From Bovifimicola ammoniilytica (GTDB lineage: Bacteria; Bacillota; Clostridia; Lachnospirales; Lachnospiraceae), in assembly GCF_025567085.1 (NCBI RefSeq), contig NZ_JAOQJN010000005.1, positions 1-64,000 on the forward strand: a DNA stretch of 64,000 nt, read 5' to 3'. A program made the position numbers and the translations under genes. The notes beneath the pieces were generated by a model, which saw only the letters and a program-made list of their open reading frames with translations, ran no database searches and was not told the DNA's origin. This document shows, in pieces, positions 63,096 to 64,000 of this stretch; the first letter of the stretch is position 1, and every line of letters begins with the position of its first letter.

Positions 63096-64000
63096 ATGAA
63101 AAAGTCAGAGAAAGCTATGGTATGTCAAATAAGACGTAGACATATATGCACAATTATGATTGCAATTATGGCTATGATTGTATTCAACATATGGTTTAAC
63201 AGTGTAGAAACTATTGCGGCAGAAACTACAGATATTGTAACGTTTAGCCGGCAGAAATTTACTGAATCTACGTATTCGTTAAAAATAATAGAAATTCATT
63301 TTGTTTCGAAGAAGGATTTGCGGGGAAATGTATTAACAGAAATTAATAAGCAGTCAGGACAGGACATAAGTGTTAAGCAGGATGGCTCTGTAAAGGTATT
63401 TTTGATAGATACAAATAAAGCATATGTGGTAAGTATGAATAATAAGACGATGCAGCCGGATACATGTGCATATATGTTTTCTGATTACATGAGACTTTTA
63501 AAAATCGATTTTACGAATTTCTATACAGGAAATGTAACCAGTATGAAATATATGTTCAGGAGATGTTATGACATAACAAGTATAGATGTAAGTAAGTTTG
63601 ATACACGTAATGTAACTGACATGCAATATATGTTTGCAGATTGTGAGAGTTTGAATTTTCTTAATCTGTCGAATTTTAATACTAAGAAAGTAACATATAT
63701 GCAGTATATGTTTATGGGCTGTACACATTTGAAAGATGTCAATGTATCAAGCTTTAATACGCGCAATGTAACAGATATGAGATATATGTTTGAAGGCTGT
63801 GGTCTTACAAGTATAGATGTAAGTAACTTCGACACATCTAAAGTAACTGACATGGCATCTATGTTTGCAAGCTGTGGTAACTTAAGACACTTAGATGTGA
63901 GTAACTTTGATACATCCAAAGTTACTAATATGTCGGTTATGTTTGGTAGCTGTAGGAATTTAGCAGAATTAGACGTGAGCAACTTTGATACATCTAAAGT
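63096..64000 (+). CDS. BspA-like surface protein with DUF285 repeats (runs off the window)
   Basis: The frame is open from ATG 63096 (GGAGAG at 63085-63090) to the end of the window, 301 codons without a stop. A basic N-terminus and hydrophobic segment (about residues 18-37, with an AAET cleavage context at about 46) direct secretion. From about residue 120 come 24- to 25-residue repeats of the type NVTDMRYMFEGC-LTSIDVSNFDTSK, the DUF285 (Mycoplasma-type, BspA-like leucine-rich) repeat; at least seven are visible. Such proteins are surface adhesins. The 3' part and any anchor are outside the window. Confidence 0.88.
   Translation, partial: MKKSEKAMVCQIRRRHICTIMIAIMAMIVFNIWFNSVETIAAETTDIVTFSRQKFTESTYSLKIIEIHFVSKKDLRGNVLTEINKQSGQDISVKQDGSVKVFLIDTNKAYVVSMNNKTMQPDTCAYMFSDYMRLLKIDFTNFYTGNVTSMKYMFRRCYDITSIDVSKFDTRNVTDMQYMFADCESLNFLNLSNFNTKKVTYMQYMFMGCTHLKDVNVSSFNTRNVTDMRYMFEGCGLTSIDVSNFDTSKVTDMASMFASCGNLRHLDVSNFDTSKVTNMSVMFGSCRNLAELDVSNFDTSK

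Noticed and set aside
1..64000. tRNA or rRNA genes, integrase or transposase genes, phage modules
   Set aside because: None was seen on either strand; the accessory patches have no recognisable mobility gene in the window.

Overview
The window comes from an AT-rich, low-GC Gram-positive anaerobe, most likely a member of the Lachnospiraceae (Butyrivibrio/Lachnospira/Eubacterium type). This is inferred from several sequence features. Consensus Shine-Dalgarno sites and sigma-A-like promoters are frequent. There is a small alarmone synthetase, a Wzd/Wze/CpsB capsule regulatory trio, an LCP-family polymer ligase, CW-binding (choline-binding type) repeats, BspA-like DUF285 repeats and a probable DUF6128 protein. 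I cannot name the species.

Layout. (1) 1-3.7 kb: an accessory patch of unrecognised genes and broken ones, including a start-less C-terminal polymorphic-toxin-like fragment followed by an intact candidate immunity gene; it ends in a strong terminator. (2) 3.8-10.5 kb, mostly minus strand: relQ-like alarmone synthetase, a CgeB-like glycosyltransferase, an XRE regulator with a 54-aa protein behind a perfect 16-bp palindrome, then a queuosine-salvage operon (radical SAM protein plus YhhQ transporter) led by what reads as a preQ1-I riboswitch with its own terminator, and a DUF885 lipoprotein. (3) 10.7-19.3 kb, plus strand: a secreted protein of unknown role, then housekeeping genes metG, tatD and rsmA, a DUF6128-like protein and a degenerate HD-GYP protein. 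(4) 19.3-32.6 kb: a nested-palindrome element, a LytTR regulator/acetyltransferase operon, and a divergent 3784-aa surface protein with a C-terminal wall or membrane anchor. (5) 32.7-55.6 kb: a capsule/exopolysaccharide locus (CpsB phosphatase, Wzz-like adaptor, BY-kinase with Tyr-rich tail, LCP ligase, priming glycosyltransferase, three LicD transferases, an IspD/TarI cytidylyltransferase with an SDR epimerase, Glf, Wzy, Wzx, two glycosyltransferases, and a large secreted beta-helix protein ending in choline-binding-type repeats). (6) 55.6-62.9 kb: two tandem phosphocholine-supply cassettes, each with its own promoter: licA-licC-BCCT transporter, then an HTH-LicC-LicA fusion, a deleted licC remnant and a second BCCT transporter. 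(7) 63.1 kb to the end: a BspA-like surface protein that runs off the window.

How it fits together (inference). The BCCT carriers would import choline, LicA would phosphorylate it, LicC would make CDP-choline, and LicD enzymes would transfer phosphocholine (or another CDP-activated alditol phosphate supplied by the IspD/TarI-like enzyme) onto a polymer. That polymer is primed by the undecaprenyl-phosphate glycosyltransferase, contains galactofuranose made through Glf, is exported by Wzx, polymerised by Wzy and attached to the wall by LCP. The beta-helix protein with choline-binding-type repeats, encoded in the middle of the same locus, could dock on that decorated polymer. The most interesting parts are the duplicated lic cassettes with a regulator-enzyme fusion, the coupling of a choline-binding protein to a phosphocholine locus, the divergent kinase-fold protein inside the capsule operon, and the riboswitch-controlled queuosine operon.
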